A stretch of 64,000 nucleotides of DNA, taken from assembly GCA_964249755.1 (NCBI GenBank), contig CAXUDB010000007.1, positions 1 through 64,000 of the forward strand. Reading direction: 5' to 3'. Below, piece after piece: positions 42,360-51,231 of this stretch (the stretch's first letter is position 1; each line of letters begins with the position of its first letter). Source of the DNA: Ilyomonas sp964249755. Lineage in GTDB: Bacteria; Bacteroidota; Bacteroidia; Chitinophagales; Chitinophagaceae. The notes beneath the pieces are model-generated. The model was not told the origin of the DNA. It saw only the letters and a list, made by a program, of their open reading frames with translations, and did not search any database. Both the position numbers and the translations under genes were made by a program.

Positions 42360-44561
42360 TTACTGCTTCTTCGCTGTTGCTCCTTTCTCCGGCAGCGCAA
42401 ACGCTACATAGCTATCGCCCGACTTCGTACCTAATTTGCCGCCACCGCAGGCAATCACCACATATTGCTTTCCATTTACTTCATACGTTGATGGCGTAGA
42501 GAAAGCCGCCGCCGGCAATTTGGTTTGCCATAGTAGTTTGCCGGTGCGTTTGTTAAACGCCCGGAACATACCATCTTTGGTAGCGCCAACAATTAACAAT
42601 CCACCTTTAGTAACAATGGGTCCTCCATAGTTCTCGCAGCCTGTATTGGCCGGCGCATTGGGAAACTGGTTGTCACCAAAGGGTTGTTTCCACCTGTATT
42701 CGCCGGTGTTTAAATCAATCGCATTAATAACGCCCCAAGGTGGCGCTAAGCCCGGCGCGCCACTTTTAGTATAGAACTTATTATAGCCTGAAATTTCATA
42801 AGGCAAGGCGCGGAAAGAATCAATGGCAGTAAGCTTCGACTCGTATTTCCGGCTCTGCTCATTTTTCAAATTCAGAACATAGGAAGCGATAGCTTCTTTG
42901 TCCGATTCGGGCAGGTATAAAAAAGCGGGCATCATTCTTCTGCCAACATTAATAAAGGAAATGAACTGGTCTTTGTTCAACTTCTTGTTGATGTCAACAA
43001 TAGACGGATAATTACCACTTCCTTGTCTATCCGGTCCATGACAAGCCATGCAATTGGCTTTGTATAAACGCGGACCGGCTTGCGCAAATGTTTCCTGGTG
43101 TTCAGCAGGGTCAATGTCGAACATCTGCAGTATCCACGCCATCTGGTTATCGTTGGTGTATAACACTCCCGTTTCAGGGTCAACGGCAGGACCGCCATAT
43201 TCAGCGCCGCCATCAAAGCCGGGGAAGATTATGGTGCCGGTCTTGGATTGCGGCGTAAACATTCTGCCGGTATGAACGACGCCTAAGAGTTTATATACTG
43301 AATCGTACTCCGTCTTTGACAGGTAAGGATTGACATCTTTCTGCGTCAACACTTGCCTAACAAAAGGAGCTGGCTTTTGCGGAATGGGTTGTGTGGGCCA
43401 CAGCTTTTCACCAATTAAATCGGTGACTGTATCCATTGGTGTTTCTACCACCGGGAATAAGGGTTTGCCATTGTCTCTGTCGAACAGGTATACAAAGCCG
43501 GTTTTCGTAGTTTGTGCAACGGCATCTATCTTTTTGCCATCGTGGTTTACGGTTAACAATACCGGTGCAGAAGACGGATCATAATCCCACGTGTCATGAT
43601 GCAGGTATTGAAAGTGCCATTTCTCTTTGCCGGTAGCGGCATCGAGTGCCAGCATACAATCGGCAAAAAGGTTAGAGCCTTTCCGTTTGCCGCCGTAAAA
43701 ATCCATAGAAGCCGAACCGATTGGGATGTAAGCAATGCCGCGTTGCTGGTCAACCGTCATACCCATCCAGTTATTGGCGCCACCAGTATATTTATAAGCA
43801 TTTTTATCTTCCCAGGTTTCATAGCCCGCTTCGCCGGGGTGCGGAATGGTATGAAATTGCCACGCAATTTTTCCCGTCTTTGCATTGTAAGCGCGGATGT
43901 CGCCGGGCGCAGCATCCATGCCTTCGCTTACGCGGGTTCCGCAAATCAGCAGATCTTTATAGACAGAAGGTGGCGAAGTTTCTGTTACAAATAAATTCTT
44001 CACGCCATCCATATCCAGACCATCATGCAAATCAACTTTTCCTTCTTTGCCAAAGCTGTTGATGATCTTACCCGTATTGGCATCGAGGCATACGAGATAA
44101 GGACCCGCTGCATAGAAAATACGCTTGTCGTCTTTGCCATCACTCCAATAGGTAACACCACGATTATTGTTTAAATTGAAGTGCCCGTTCTTGTCTTCTG
44201 TGATGGTATCATAAGGCGAATACATCCACTTCTGCTTGCCTGTTTCGGCATCAATTGCAAATACTTTCAGCATCGGCGATGTACAATACATAACCCCATC
44301 TACAATGATAGGATTGCACTGGATCTGCGAGTGCGCAGCCGTATCCATATCGCCGGTATGAAACTCCCATGCCACCTGTAGTTGCGCTACATTACCTGTA
44401 TCAATTTGCGTTAGCGAAGAATACTTATTGCCATCTGCATTGCCGGTGGCTCTGTCCCAGCCGTTATAGTTTGTTTGTGATGTATCGTTGTTGTGGCAGG
44501 CAATGAAAAATACGGATGATAAAGCGGTAAACAAAAGAAGACGAAACGAAACGTTTGACAT
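42360..44561 (-). CDS. PQQ-dependent dehydrogenase with haem c motif (lipoprotein)
   Basis: This 733-residue exported quinoprotein is a sugar/alcohol dehydrogenase with an eight-bladed propeller. A lipobox at C22 (FFIACHNN) marks a lipoprotein. The PQQ-repeat start is AWEFHTGDMDTAAH, with GDIRAYNAKTGKIAWQFHTIPHPGE, WMGMTVDQQRGIAYIPIGSAS and ATGKEKWHFQYLHHDTWDYD later. A haem c site CMACH (C504-H508) in a small cytochrome insert and a final PQQ-type block (KRTGKLLWQTKLPAAAFSTP) follow. The start at 44561 is fixed by the lipoprotein signal. It probably oxidises a sugar in the periplasm and passes electrons to the respiratory chain. It follows SusD across a hairpin at 44590. Confidence 0.92.
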   Translation of the reverse strand: MSNVSFRLLLFTALSSVFFIACHNNDTSQTNYNGWDRATGNADGNKYSSLTQIDTGNVAQLQVAWEFHTGDMDTAAHSQIQCNPIIVDGVMYCTSPMLKVFAIDAETGKQKWMYSPYDTITEDKNGHFNLNNNRGVTYWSDGKDDKRIFYAAGPYLVCLDANTGKIINSFGKEGKVDLHDGLDMDGVKNLFVTETSPPSVYKDLLICGTRVSEGMDAAPGDIRAYNAKTGKIAWQFHTIPHPGEAGYETWEDKNAYKYTGGANNWMGMTVDQQRGIAYIPIGSASMDFYGGKRKGSNLFADCMLALDAATGKEKWHFQYLHHDTWDYDPSSAPVLLTVNHDGKKIDAVAQTTKTGFVYLFDRDNGKPLFPVVETPMDTVTDLIGEKLWPTQPIPQKPAPFVRQVLTQKDVNPYLSKTEYDSVYKLLGVVHTGRMFTPQSKTGTIIFPGFDGGAEYGGPAVDPETGVLYTNDNQMAWILQMFDIDPAEHQETFAQAGPRLYKANCMACHGPDRQGSGNYPSIVDINKKLNKDQFISFINVGRRMMPAFLYLPESDKEAIASYVLNLKNEQSRKYESKLTAIDSFRALPYEISGYNKFYTKSGAPGLAPPWGVINAIDLNTGEYRWKQPFGDNQFPNAPANTGCENYGGPIVTKGGLLIVGATKDGMFRAFNKRTGKLLWQTKLPAAAFSTPSTYEVNGKQYVVIACGGGKLGTKSGDSYVAFALPEKGATAKKQ

Positions 44562-44589
44562 AAACCTCATTAATATAAAAAATGATAAG

Positions 44590-44634
44590 GATTGAACCGC
44601 GAACCCGCCAGCAAGGCGGGTTCGCGGTTCAATC
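44590..44634. terminator. Perfect 20-bp hairpin between susD and the PQQ dehydrogenase gene
   Basis: Arms at 44590-44609 and 44615-44634 are exact reverse complements over 20 bases, GC-rich in the inner part (GCGAACCCGCC), with a five-base loop. The T run follows only after about eight bases on the minus strand, so it may act as a partial terminator or as a processing/stability element that lowers dehydrogenase expression relative to SusC/D. Confidence 0.7.
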
Positions 44635-44641
44635 ATAAAAA

Positions 44642-46246
44642 TTAATAACCCGGATTTTGATGCAGTGACGGATCGGCTGTGATGACCGTAAATGGTATTG
44701 GAAAAAACTGCCTGTGTGTGTCGCCATCGGCTTCTTTTTCCCACCAGGCATCGCTGAATTTCCCAAAGCGAATGAGGTCTTCGCGGCGGAACATCTCATA
44801 AGAGAATTCGCGTCCCCGCTCGTTCAGCAGTTCATCCATGGTTAAAGTAGCAGTAGTATATTTTGCTTTATTGAAGTCGCTGACTGAAAAAGCTCGCTGT
44901 CTTACGCTGTTTACCAGATCAACAGCTTCCTGCGAAGCTGCACCTCCGTTCAACCGCATTTCGCATTCGGCTTTCATCATCAGGATGTCGGCATAGCGAA
45001 ACACCACCATGTCGTTGTTCATGTTCACAAAACCATTGCCGCCATAATTGCCATAATTGTATTCAATTTCATATTTAGTATTCATTACGCCTTCATTGTC
45101 GTTGGCGTTCAGCATGTCTTCGATGTGAGGCGTAATGACTAAGGGAACAATGTCATCGTCTTCATTTCCTTCATACGAAGGCACCGGCTGCTCATCGCCG
45201 TTGCCATCAGTATAAGTTTGCGGGCCGACAATCCATTGCTTGATACGTTTATCATTAGCGGCATACAGATCATAAAAAGATTCCTGCGTGCTGATTTTGC
45301 GCCAGCCATAATCGGCCGACTGTTCATCGCTGAACTTGTATTTAATTATGTATTCGTGAATATTCTGCTCAATGAAATTGAAGTTTTGCGCATTGTTGGC
45401 ATCGAACGGAACCACATAAATGTTCTCGTTACTGTTTTCGTTGTGAACCAAAAACGGGTCATTCCAATTAGCATCTAATGAATAGCTGCCGGAGTTGATA
45501 ATGTAATTGCAGGCATCTATGCAATCCTGATAATGGTTGACACCTATAATTGACTCTGCATTGATGTACAATTTTGCAAGCAGGGCATAGGCTGCCGTTT
45601 TAGTAAAATGCCCGTACCAGTTATCATCGCCTTTTTCGCCCAGCGCCGGTATGCTTTCTTTAATTTCTTTTTCAATAAAAGAAAATACTTCTGTGGCCGT
45701 GTTGTTCGCCGGATTGGCGCCTCCTACATGCTCTACAATAGGGATGTTGCCAAAGTCGCTCCATGCCCAATAGTAGTGCAGGGCTCTTACTATCCTGATT
45801 TCGGCAATCATTCTTTCCTTGCTCACTGGCAGGTTGATTTTACTAGTATCTACTTTTTGAACATTGTCGAGAAAGTTATTGCAGTAGCCGATAGCCTGAT
45901 ACATATTTTGCCATTCGTAAAGCAGCCATGCATCCTGCGCGGCCCATGTATGCTGGTGCAGCCGTATCCACTGACCCGACTGGTCTATGCCACCGTATAA
46001 CGCCAGCACCACAGCCTCATCTGTTGCAAACTCCGTTATCTGGAAATGGGTTTGATAGATATGCGTTTGCATAAAGCTGTAAGGCAAAACATAGGAGGCT
46101 GTTACCTGGTTGGCCGTTTGGAAAAAATTGTCGGGCGTATCCTGGCTAAACACTGTTTCCTCCAGCTTCTTATTACAATTGCTGAAGCCGACCAACATTG
46201 CCATTAATATTACCAATAATGTTGTATTGAACCGTATCTGTTTCAT
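44642..46246 (-). CDS. RagB/SusD-family nutrient-uptake lipoprotein
   Basis: This 534-residue surface lipoprotein has a signal peptide and lipobox near GFSNC, followed by the SusD tetratricopeptide scaffold: IAEIRIVRALHYYWAWSDFGNIPIVEHV, EKEIKESIPALGEKG, YGHFTKTAAYALLAKLYINAESIIG, FRYADILMMKAECEMRLNGGAASQEAVDLVNSVRQRA and LTMDELLNERGREFSYEMFRREDLIRFGKFSDAW. It caps the SusC transporter and binds the ligand. The start at 46246 is set by the signal peptide; it begins 17 bases after the SusC stop. The specificity is not readable from sequence. Confidence 0.93.
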   Translation of the reverse strand: MKQIRFNTTLLVILMAMLVGFSNCNKKLEETVFSQDTPDNFFQTANQVTASYVLPYSFMQTHIYQTHFQITEFATDEAVVLALYGGIDQSGQWIRLHQHTWAAQDAWLLYEWQNMYQAIGYCNNFLDNVQKVDTSKINLPVSKERMIAEIRIVRALHYYWAWSDFGNIPIVEHVGGANPANNTATEVFSFIEKEIKESIPALGEKGDDNWYGHFTKTAAYALLAKLYINAESIIGVNHYQDCIDACNYIINSGSYSLDANWNDPFLVHNENSNENIYVVPFDANNAQNFNFIEQNIHEYIIKYKFSDEQSADYGWRKISTQESFYDLYAANDKRIKQWIVGPQTYTDGNGDEQPVPSYEGNEDDDIVPLVITPHIEDMLNANDNEGVMNTKYEIEYNYGNYGGNGFVNMNNDMVVFRYADILMMKAECEMRLNGGAASQEAVDLVNSVRQRAFSVSDFNKAKYTTATLTMDELLNERGREFSYEMFRREDLIRFGKFSDAWWEKEADGDTHRQFFPIPFTVITADPSLHQNPGY

Positions 46247-46263
46247 CCTGTGTGTTTTTAAAA

Positions 46264-49200
46264 TCAAAAATTAATGTCCATACCAAACGTGAATACGCGT
46301 GTACTTGGGTAGTAGCTATAGTTTGGTTCCAGCCCCGGTCCGTTGTCAGTTTCAGAGTTTGGATCGGCAGGGTAAAAATTAACCTGCAACTCGGGATCGG
46401 TGCCGGAGAACTTCGTGATTGTAAATACGTTGGCAGCTGTAACATAAAAGTGAACGCTTTGCAGGTAGGGCGAGCGCTTTGCCGATAACGTATAGCCAAG
46501 GCTAATATTTTCGCCTCTCAGATACGCACCATTTTCTATATAATAACTTGAAAACAAGGGTACATCTGTCAATTTCGTATTCAGCGTTGATGTAAACAGA
46601 TTGCTCCTGGCATAGTTGTTTCCGTTTTCGTGGAAAATGCGTTTTCCGTTTACCGCTTTGAAGCCGGCAGCGCCTTTTAGCAGAATAGAAAGGTCAATGC
46701 CTTTAAAGCTGAAATTATTAGTAAGTCCATAGGTATATTTAGGAATGCTGTTACCGAGATAAGAGTAATCGGCGGGACTCAATTCATCTTTTGAAATCTC
46801 TTTTCCATCACCTGACATAAAACGCCATTCCCCATCGTCCGTAATGCTGGAGAAGCGAGGCCCGTAGAATACAGCTACAGGCTGGCCCGGCGCCAGCCGT
46901 TGTGTATAAATCCCTTCGGCAATACGTGTAATGTCAACGGCAGAACCGGAAAACTGGTCTGAGGTAACGGAGAGAATTTCGTTTTTATTATAAGCCGCTG
47001 TTGCGATCAGGCTCCAGTTGAAGCCTTTGCCATTTAAGATTTTTGCATTCAGCAATACTTCAATGCCTTTGTTTTGCATCACACCTGCGTTGGCGAAGAT
47101 GGTAGGAAAAATCTGCGAAGGCAACTGCGCATTGTAATTGCCAATGAGGTTATGAATTCGCCTGTCGTACACATCTACCGAGCCGCTGAGCCAGTTGCTT
47201 TTGAAGAAACCAAAGTCAACACCAATGTTTACTTCTTTCTTCGTTTCCCAGCGGAGTAATGGATTGGCATTGGTAGTGGGTCCGTAAGGCAATATCCAGC
47301 TGCCTCCATCGGGCGTACCCAGATACGCATTTTGCGAGCCAGCAAAGAAAGGCCCAATGGTTTGTAAAGACTGATAAGGAAGCAAGGCACCCTGGTTGCC
47401 CGTTACGCCATAGCCCGCCCGCAATTTCAAAAACTTGATAACGGGTGAATTTGCCAGAAAGTTTTCTTTGCTAAGTACCCAGCCGCCAGACACGCCGGGG
47501 AAGTTGCCCCATTTGTTATTGGCGCCTAATACCGATGCGCCTTCGCGCCGGATGCTGACATTGAACAGATACTTCTGCTTATAATCGTAAATGACTCTTC
47601 CGAAATACGCCAGTATCGTTCTTTCGTTAGCATAACTGCCTACAGAAACGCCGCCCCGGTTAAAGTTAGGGTCGAGCGTGTTAAGAGCGGCACCTGCTCC
47701 TAAATTGTAAAACGAATAAGCATTGGTGAGAAAGCTGTTGTTGCCGGCATTGAAGCCTTCACTAAAAATATCCTGATAGGAATAACCGGCAATAGCATTG
47801 AGGTGATGGTCGCCAAAAGTTTTATCGTAGCCTACTGTTGTCTCCAATATATTATTGGTAGTGTTGTTTTGCGAGCGTGATGCCTGACCATTGGTGCCGT
47901 TGATGATCTGGAAGTAATCGTCTATGTCGGAAAACGAACCATCTGTTACGTTGTTTTTAATCAGCGAATAGGTAACCGATGCCGTTAAAGAGGGCAGCAA
48001 ATGATAAGAGGCATTGGCAGTGCCGAGGAAGTTATTCTCTTTTGTGTTGTAAGAATTCTGGTAAATATTGGCTACCGGGTTCCACTGCAAATGGTACTGC
48101 ACATCGTTTTGAAAAAACGTGCCATCGCTGTTATACACCGGATAGGTCGGATTCATATTCAGCGATTGCGCAATGGCGCCATAGTTTGCATAGTTGCGGG
48201 TATCGAATGAGTTCACTAACGTCAAACCAAAGTCCAGCTTATCATTTAAGGCTTTGGTATTTAAGCGAAATGTGCCGTTGACGAACTCGCGTTTCGACCG
48301 TAAATCAATGCCCTGGTTGTTGCGGTAGTTGACCGATGCATAATAGTTGGTTTTATCATTTCCGCCGCTTACCGACAGGTTATGCGAATGGCTGACCGGC
48401 GTATGCGTAACAGCATCGAACCAATCGGTATTGCCACCTTGGTTGTCTACCGCCAGACCATTGTCCTGACCGTATTTAATGTATTGCGCTGCAGTCAACA
48501 CGTCGTATTTTTTTGCAATGGTTGAGGTGGTAACATAACCACTGTAGTTAACCTTTACCGCACCGGCCCTGCCTCGTTTGGTAGTAATAATGATAACACC
48601 TGCCGTAGCGCGCGAGCCGTAGATAGAAGCTGCGGAACCATCTTTGAGAATGTCAATAGAAGCAATGTCGTTGGGTGCTATGGTTTGTAAATCACCGCCC
48701 GGTACGCCGTCAATCACCACGAGCGGCTGCGCATTATAACCTGTTACGGTTGCCGGTCCACGCAAGGAAAAGTCGGCGCCTGCATTGGGATCGCTACGGC
48801 TGGTATTGCTTAACGATAGACCGGCTACTTTGCCGGCTATCAGTGTCAGCGGATCATTGATTTGTCCACTATTGAAATCTTTTGCCGTAACGGTAGCAAT
48901 GGCACCAGTAACGGTTTCGCGTTTTTGCGTTCCGTAGCCAATCACCACCACCTGGTTTAGCGTATTGTCTGAAGAAGACAAGTTAACCAGAAGTGAGTTG
49001 CTGCCGGATTTGATGGCGATGCTTTGTACGTTTGTTTCATACCCCACATACGAAGAAGTAAAAGAGTAAGTGCCGCCTACTTTCAACCGCTGAAACGTAA
49101 ACACGCCGCGGTCGTTGGTAACCGTGGTGAACCGTTCGTTGCCCGAAGTGCTGGCTGCCAGTACCGTGACGCCCTGCAGGGCATCTCCTTTTTCGTTAAG

Positions 49201-49320
49201 CACTGTGCCGGTTAAAGCTGCGGTGCTTTCCTGTGCGGAGGCAGAAAGCTGAAGGAGCATCATCATCAGAAGTGGCAACCATCTTACTATGCGGTTGCCT
49301 TTTGTTGTAAACCATTTCAT
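46264..49320 (-). CDS. SusC/RagA-family TonB-linked outer-membrane transporter
   Basis: This 1018-residue TonB-dependent barrel imports the ligand held by SusD. After a signal peptide (about 1-29) it has a carboxypeptidase-regulatory-like domain (ALTGTVLNEKGDALQGVTVLA to VGGTYSFTSSYVGYE) and a plug beginning near VVVIGYGTQKRETVTGAIATV, with GADFSLRGPATVTGYNAQPLVVIDGVPGG, then the barrel with the C-terminal FTFGMDINF end. There is no STN-type N-terminal signalling domain between signal and CarboxypepD-like domain. Its 3' end runs into susD. It is preceded by fecR and the ECF sigma gene. Confidence 0.95.
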   Translation of the reverse strand: MKWFTTKGNRIVRWLPLLMMMLLQLSASAQESTAALTGTVLNEKGDALQGVTVLAASTSGNERFTTVTNDRGVFTFQRLKVGGTYSFTSSYVGYETNVQSIAIKSGSNSLLVNLSSSDNTLNQVVVIGYGTQKRETVTGAIATVTAKDFNSGQINDPLTLIAGKVAGLSLSNTSRSDPNAGADFSLRGPATVTGYNAQPLVVIDGVPGGDLQTIAPNDIASIDILKDGSAASIYGSRATAGVIIITTKRGRAGAVKVNYSGYVTTSTIAKKYDVLTAAQYIKYGQDNGLAVDNQGGNTDWFDAVTHTPVSHSHNLSVSGGNDKTNYYASVNYRNNQGIDLRSKREFVNGTFRLNTKALNDKLDFGLTLVNSFDTRNYANYGAIAQSLNMNPTYPVYNSDGTFFQNDVQYHLQWNPVANIYQNSYNTKENNFLGTANASYHLLPSLTASVTYSLIKNNVTDGSFSDIDDYFQIINGTNGQASRSQNNTTNNILETTVGYDKTFGDHHLNAIAGYSYQDIFSEGFNAGNNSFLTNAYSFYNLGAGAALNTLDPNFNRGGVSVGSYANERTILAYFGRVIYDYKQKYLFNVSIRREGASVLGANNKWGNFPGVSGGWVLSKENFLANSPVIKFLKLRAGYGVTGNQGALLPYQSLQTIGPFFAGSQNAYLGTPDGGSWILPYGPTTNANPLLRWETKKEVNIGVDFGFFKSNWLSGSVDVYDRRIHNLIGNYNAQLPSQIFPTIFANAGVMQNKGIEVLLNAKILNGKGFNWSLIATAAYNKNEILSVTSDQFSGSAVDITRIAEGIYTQRLAPGQPVAVFYGPRFSSITDDGEWRFMSGDGKEISKDELSPADYSYLGNSIPKYTYGLTNNFSFKGIDLSILLKGAAGFKAVNGKRIFHENGNNYARSNLFTSTLNTKLTDVPLFSSYYIENGAYLRGENISLGYTLSAKRSPYLQSVHFYVTAANVFTITKFSGTDPELQVNFYPADPNSETDNGPGLEPNYSYYPSTRVFTFGMDINF

Positions 49321-49359
49321 AGAGCGCGTCGTTTTATTGATCTGTAAATGTTTGTGCCG

Positions 49360-50415
49360 TTAGTTGTTGTTTTTCGAAACCACAAAGCTGCTATCTGTTG
49401 TTTGCAGCGATAAACCATTCATCTGTGTAATTACTTTTAATATAGTCTGCACCGAATCTTTCTTTGCAATGGTTCCCGTAAAGGATATGTGGCTTATATC
49501 CGACGAATCAAACCGGATGCTGACATTATAATAGCTGCTTAGCTTTTGCAATACCGAAGGCATAGCGCTGCCATTAAAGATGAGGTTGTCGGCTGTTTCT
49601 TTTTGCCGGCTGGTTTTGGCAGCCGGTTTAGTAGCAGTCACTATTTTGTTGTCTTGCAGAGCCGAAACCTTAGCCAGGTCGTAGCCTTCGTTGTATGTCA
49701 TCTGCTGACCCGGCAGCAGGTAAATGTTCTTCCAGTTTTTAACGGTATTACCGGTCGCTTTAATCACTACTTTTCCATGCATCAACTGAACATTGATATT
49801 GCTGTTGAACTGCTTCACAATAAATTCAGTTCCTAATGCCGTGGTTGAAAAACTGCCTGCAAAAACGGTAAACGGTTTTTGCTTATTTTTCGCTACTTCA
49901 AAACGGGCTTCGCCACTTAAATAAACATCCCGTACACGCTTCGCTGCAAACGGCGTATCGAACCAAACCACCGAACCGGGAGATAAGGATATCAACGAGC
50001 CATCCTGTAAAGAAATAAGACGCGTGCTCCGGGTGCTATTAAATTCAGTATCTGTTATTGCAACAACAGTTTTGTTGATGTTATTGCGATAAGCGGTTTG
50101 CGTAGAGACCGGTTTGTGCTTACCTAAAAAAATGGAGCCAATGATACAGCAACCAGCTATACAAGCCGCTACAGCACTGCGTTTCATCCATATACGGGCT
50201 TGCTGCTTTTTTATTTTTTTATTGATCTGATGCCAGGTAGCTTCCTGTATTTCTTTACTTAGGCTCTCATCCTGCTGCAGGGATTGCCATTCCCGCTCCG
50301 GCAAATACCGGACTGCCGCTTCGGGATGCTTTTTCAGCCAGGCAGCTACCTGCTCTGCCTCTTCAGGTGTGCATTGCTTTTTAAAAAACCGTTCTATCTG
50401 GTTTTCTGATATCAT
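49360..50415 (-). CDS. FecR family anti-sigma regulator
   Basis: This 351-residue protein has an N-terminal cytoplasmic helical part (ISENQIERFFKKQCTPEEAEQVAAWLKKHPEA), one hydrophobic segment (about 83-101, AVAACIAGCCIIGSIFLG), a FecR domain (RSTRLISLQDGSLISLSPGSVVWFDTPFAAKRVRDVYLSGEARFEVAKNKQKPFTVFAG) and a C-terminal domain of the DUF4974 type (FNGSAMPSVLQKLSSYYNVSIRFDSS). It holds and releases the ECF sigma factor upstream. Gene order sigma - fecR - susC - susD is classical, on one strand. The STN domain that usually signals to FecR is missing from the adjacent SusC, so the partner is unclear. Confidence 0.93.
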   Translation of the reverse strand: MISENQIERFFKKQCTPEEAEQVAAWLKKHPEAAVRYLPEREWQSLQQDESLSKEIQEATWHQINKKIKKQQARIWMKRSAVAACIAGCCIIGSIFLGKHKPVSTQTAYRNNINKTVVAITDTEFNSTRSTRLISLQDGSLISLSPGSVVWFDTPFAAKRVRDVYLSGEARFEVAKNKQKPFTVFAGSFSTTALGTEFIVKQFNSNINVQLMHGKVVIKATGNTVKNWKNIYLLPGQQMTYNEGYDLAKVSALQDNKIVTATKPAAKTSRQKETADNLIFNGSAMPSVLQKLSSYYNVSIRFDSSDISHISFTGTIAKKDSVQTILKVITQMNGLSLQTTDSSFVVSKNNN

Positions 50416-50573
50416 AGAGGCAATCGAATAACATCAGAATACGCAGGCGAAAAAGAAACTCCTTTGTAGTGAAGAAAATATTTTTGCCATGACCCTGTAC
50501 AAAAATAAAAGGTCAAAGTGGTGCAGTTGTGGCTACACTTTGCCTGCATTAATGGGTGACTGAAAAGTACAGT

Positions 50574-51113
50574 TTATAAGTAGAAGATGGCTATCAGCAG
50601 GAAGCTGATAACAAACTGTTGCCTTAGTTGCTTTAATGCTTTGGCGAGATTGTTATCGACAGCTTTTACAGAGATAGAAAGCAATTCCGCAGTCTCTTTA
50701 TATGAATATCCCTGCAGGCGGTTCAGTTCAAATACTTTGCGGCGTAAGTCGGGCATCAGCGATAACACTGCATTAAGTTGAGACGCTATGCCGTGCGATA
50801 AAAAAGGATTACTGCCTGAGTCGGCCACGCGCCCGTTAAGCATTTCTTTCTGTAAGTGGATGCGCTTGTTTTCTTTTCGCAGATAGTCTATAAACACCGT
50901 CCGGGCGATGTGAAATAAATGTTGCTCAATATTATATTCTTCATTCAGCGATGCGCGGTATTGCCACAGCTTTAAAAAAGTAGTCTGCACCAGGTCGCAG
51001 GCATCTTCTTCCGAAGCTGTCTTCTTTTTAAAATAAGTAAAAACCTTGTTGCCGTATTGCCTGTAAACCTGCTCAAAGGCAAAAGCATTTCCCTGTTGTA
51101 AAGCATTAATCAT
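50574..51113 (-). CDS. ECF RNA polymerase sigma factor
   Basis: This 179-residue ECF sigma-70 factor has region 2 (AFEQVYRQYGNKVFTYFKKKTASEEDACDLVQTTFLKLWQYR) and region 4 (VLSLMPDLRRKVFELNRLQGYSYKETAELLSISVKAVDNNLAKALKQLRQQF), with the helix-turn-helix in the latter. It is 158 bases upstream of fecR, consistent with an ECF/FecR pair controlling SusC/D. A hydrophobic C-terminus (FVISFLLIAIFYL) is a slight oddity: about 13 residues that could anchor it to the membrane. Confidence 0.93.
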   Translation of the reverse strand: MINALQQGNAFAFEQVYRQYGNKVFTYFKKKTASEEDACDLVQTTFLKLWQYRASLNEEYNIEQHLFHIARTVFIDYLRKENKRIHLQKEMLNGRVADSGSNPFLSHGIASQLNAVLSLMPDLRRKVFELNRLQGYSYKETAELLSISVKAVDNNLAKALKQLRQQFVISFLLIAIFYL

Positions 51114-51231
51114 AGCAGAATCGTTATGGCTACGAAATCGTAATTAGCAGAAAGACCTGAAAACAAATCTACTGACAAAAAATAAAAATGCAATGACAGC
51201 CAACTAATATTTTACAGATGGATATGCTTTC

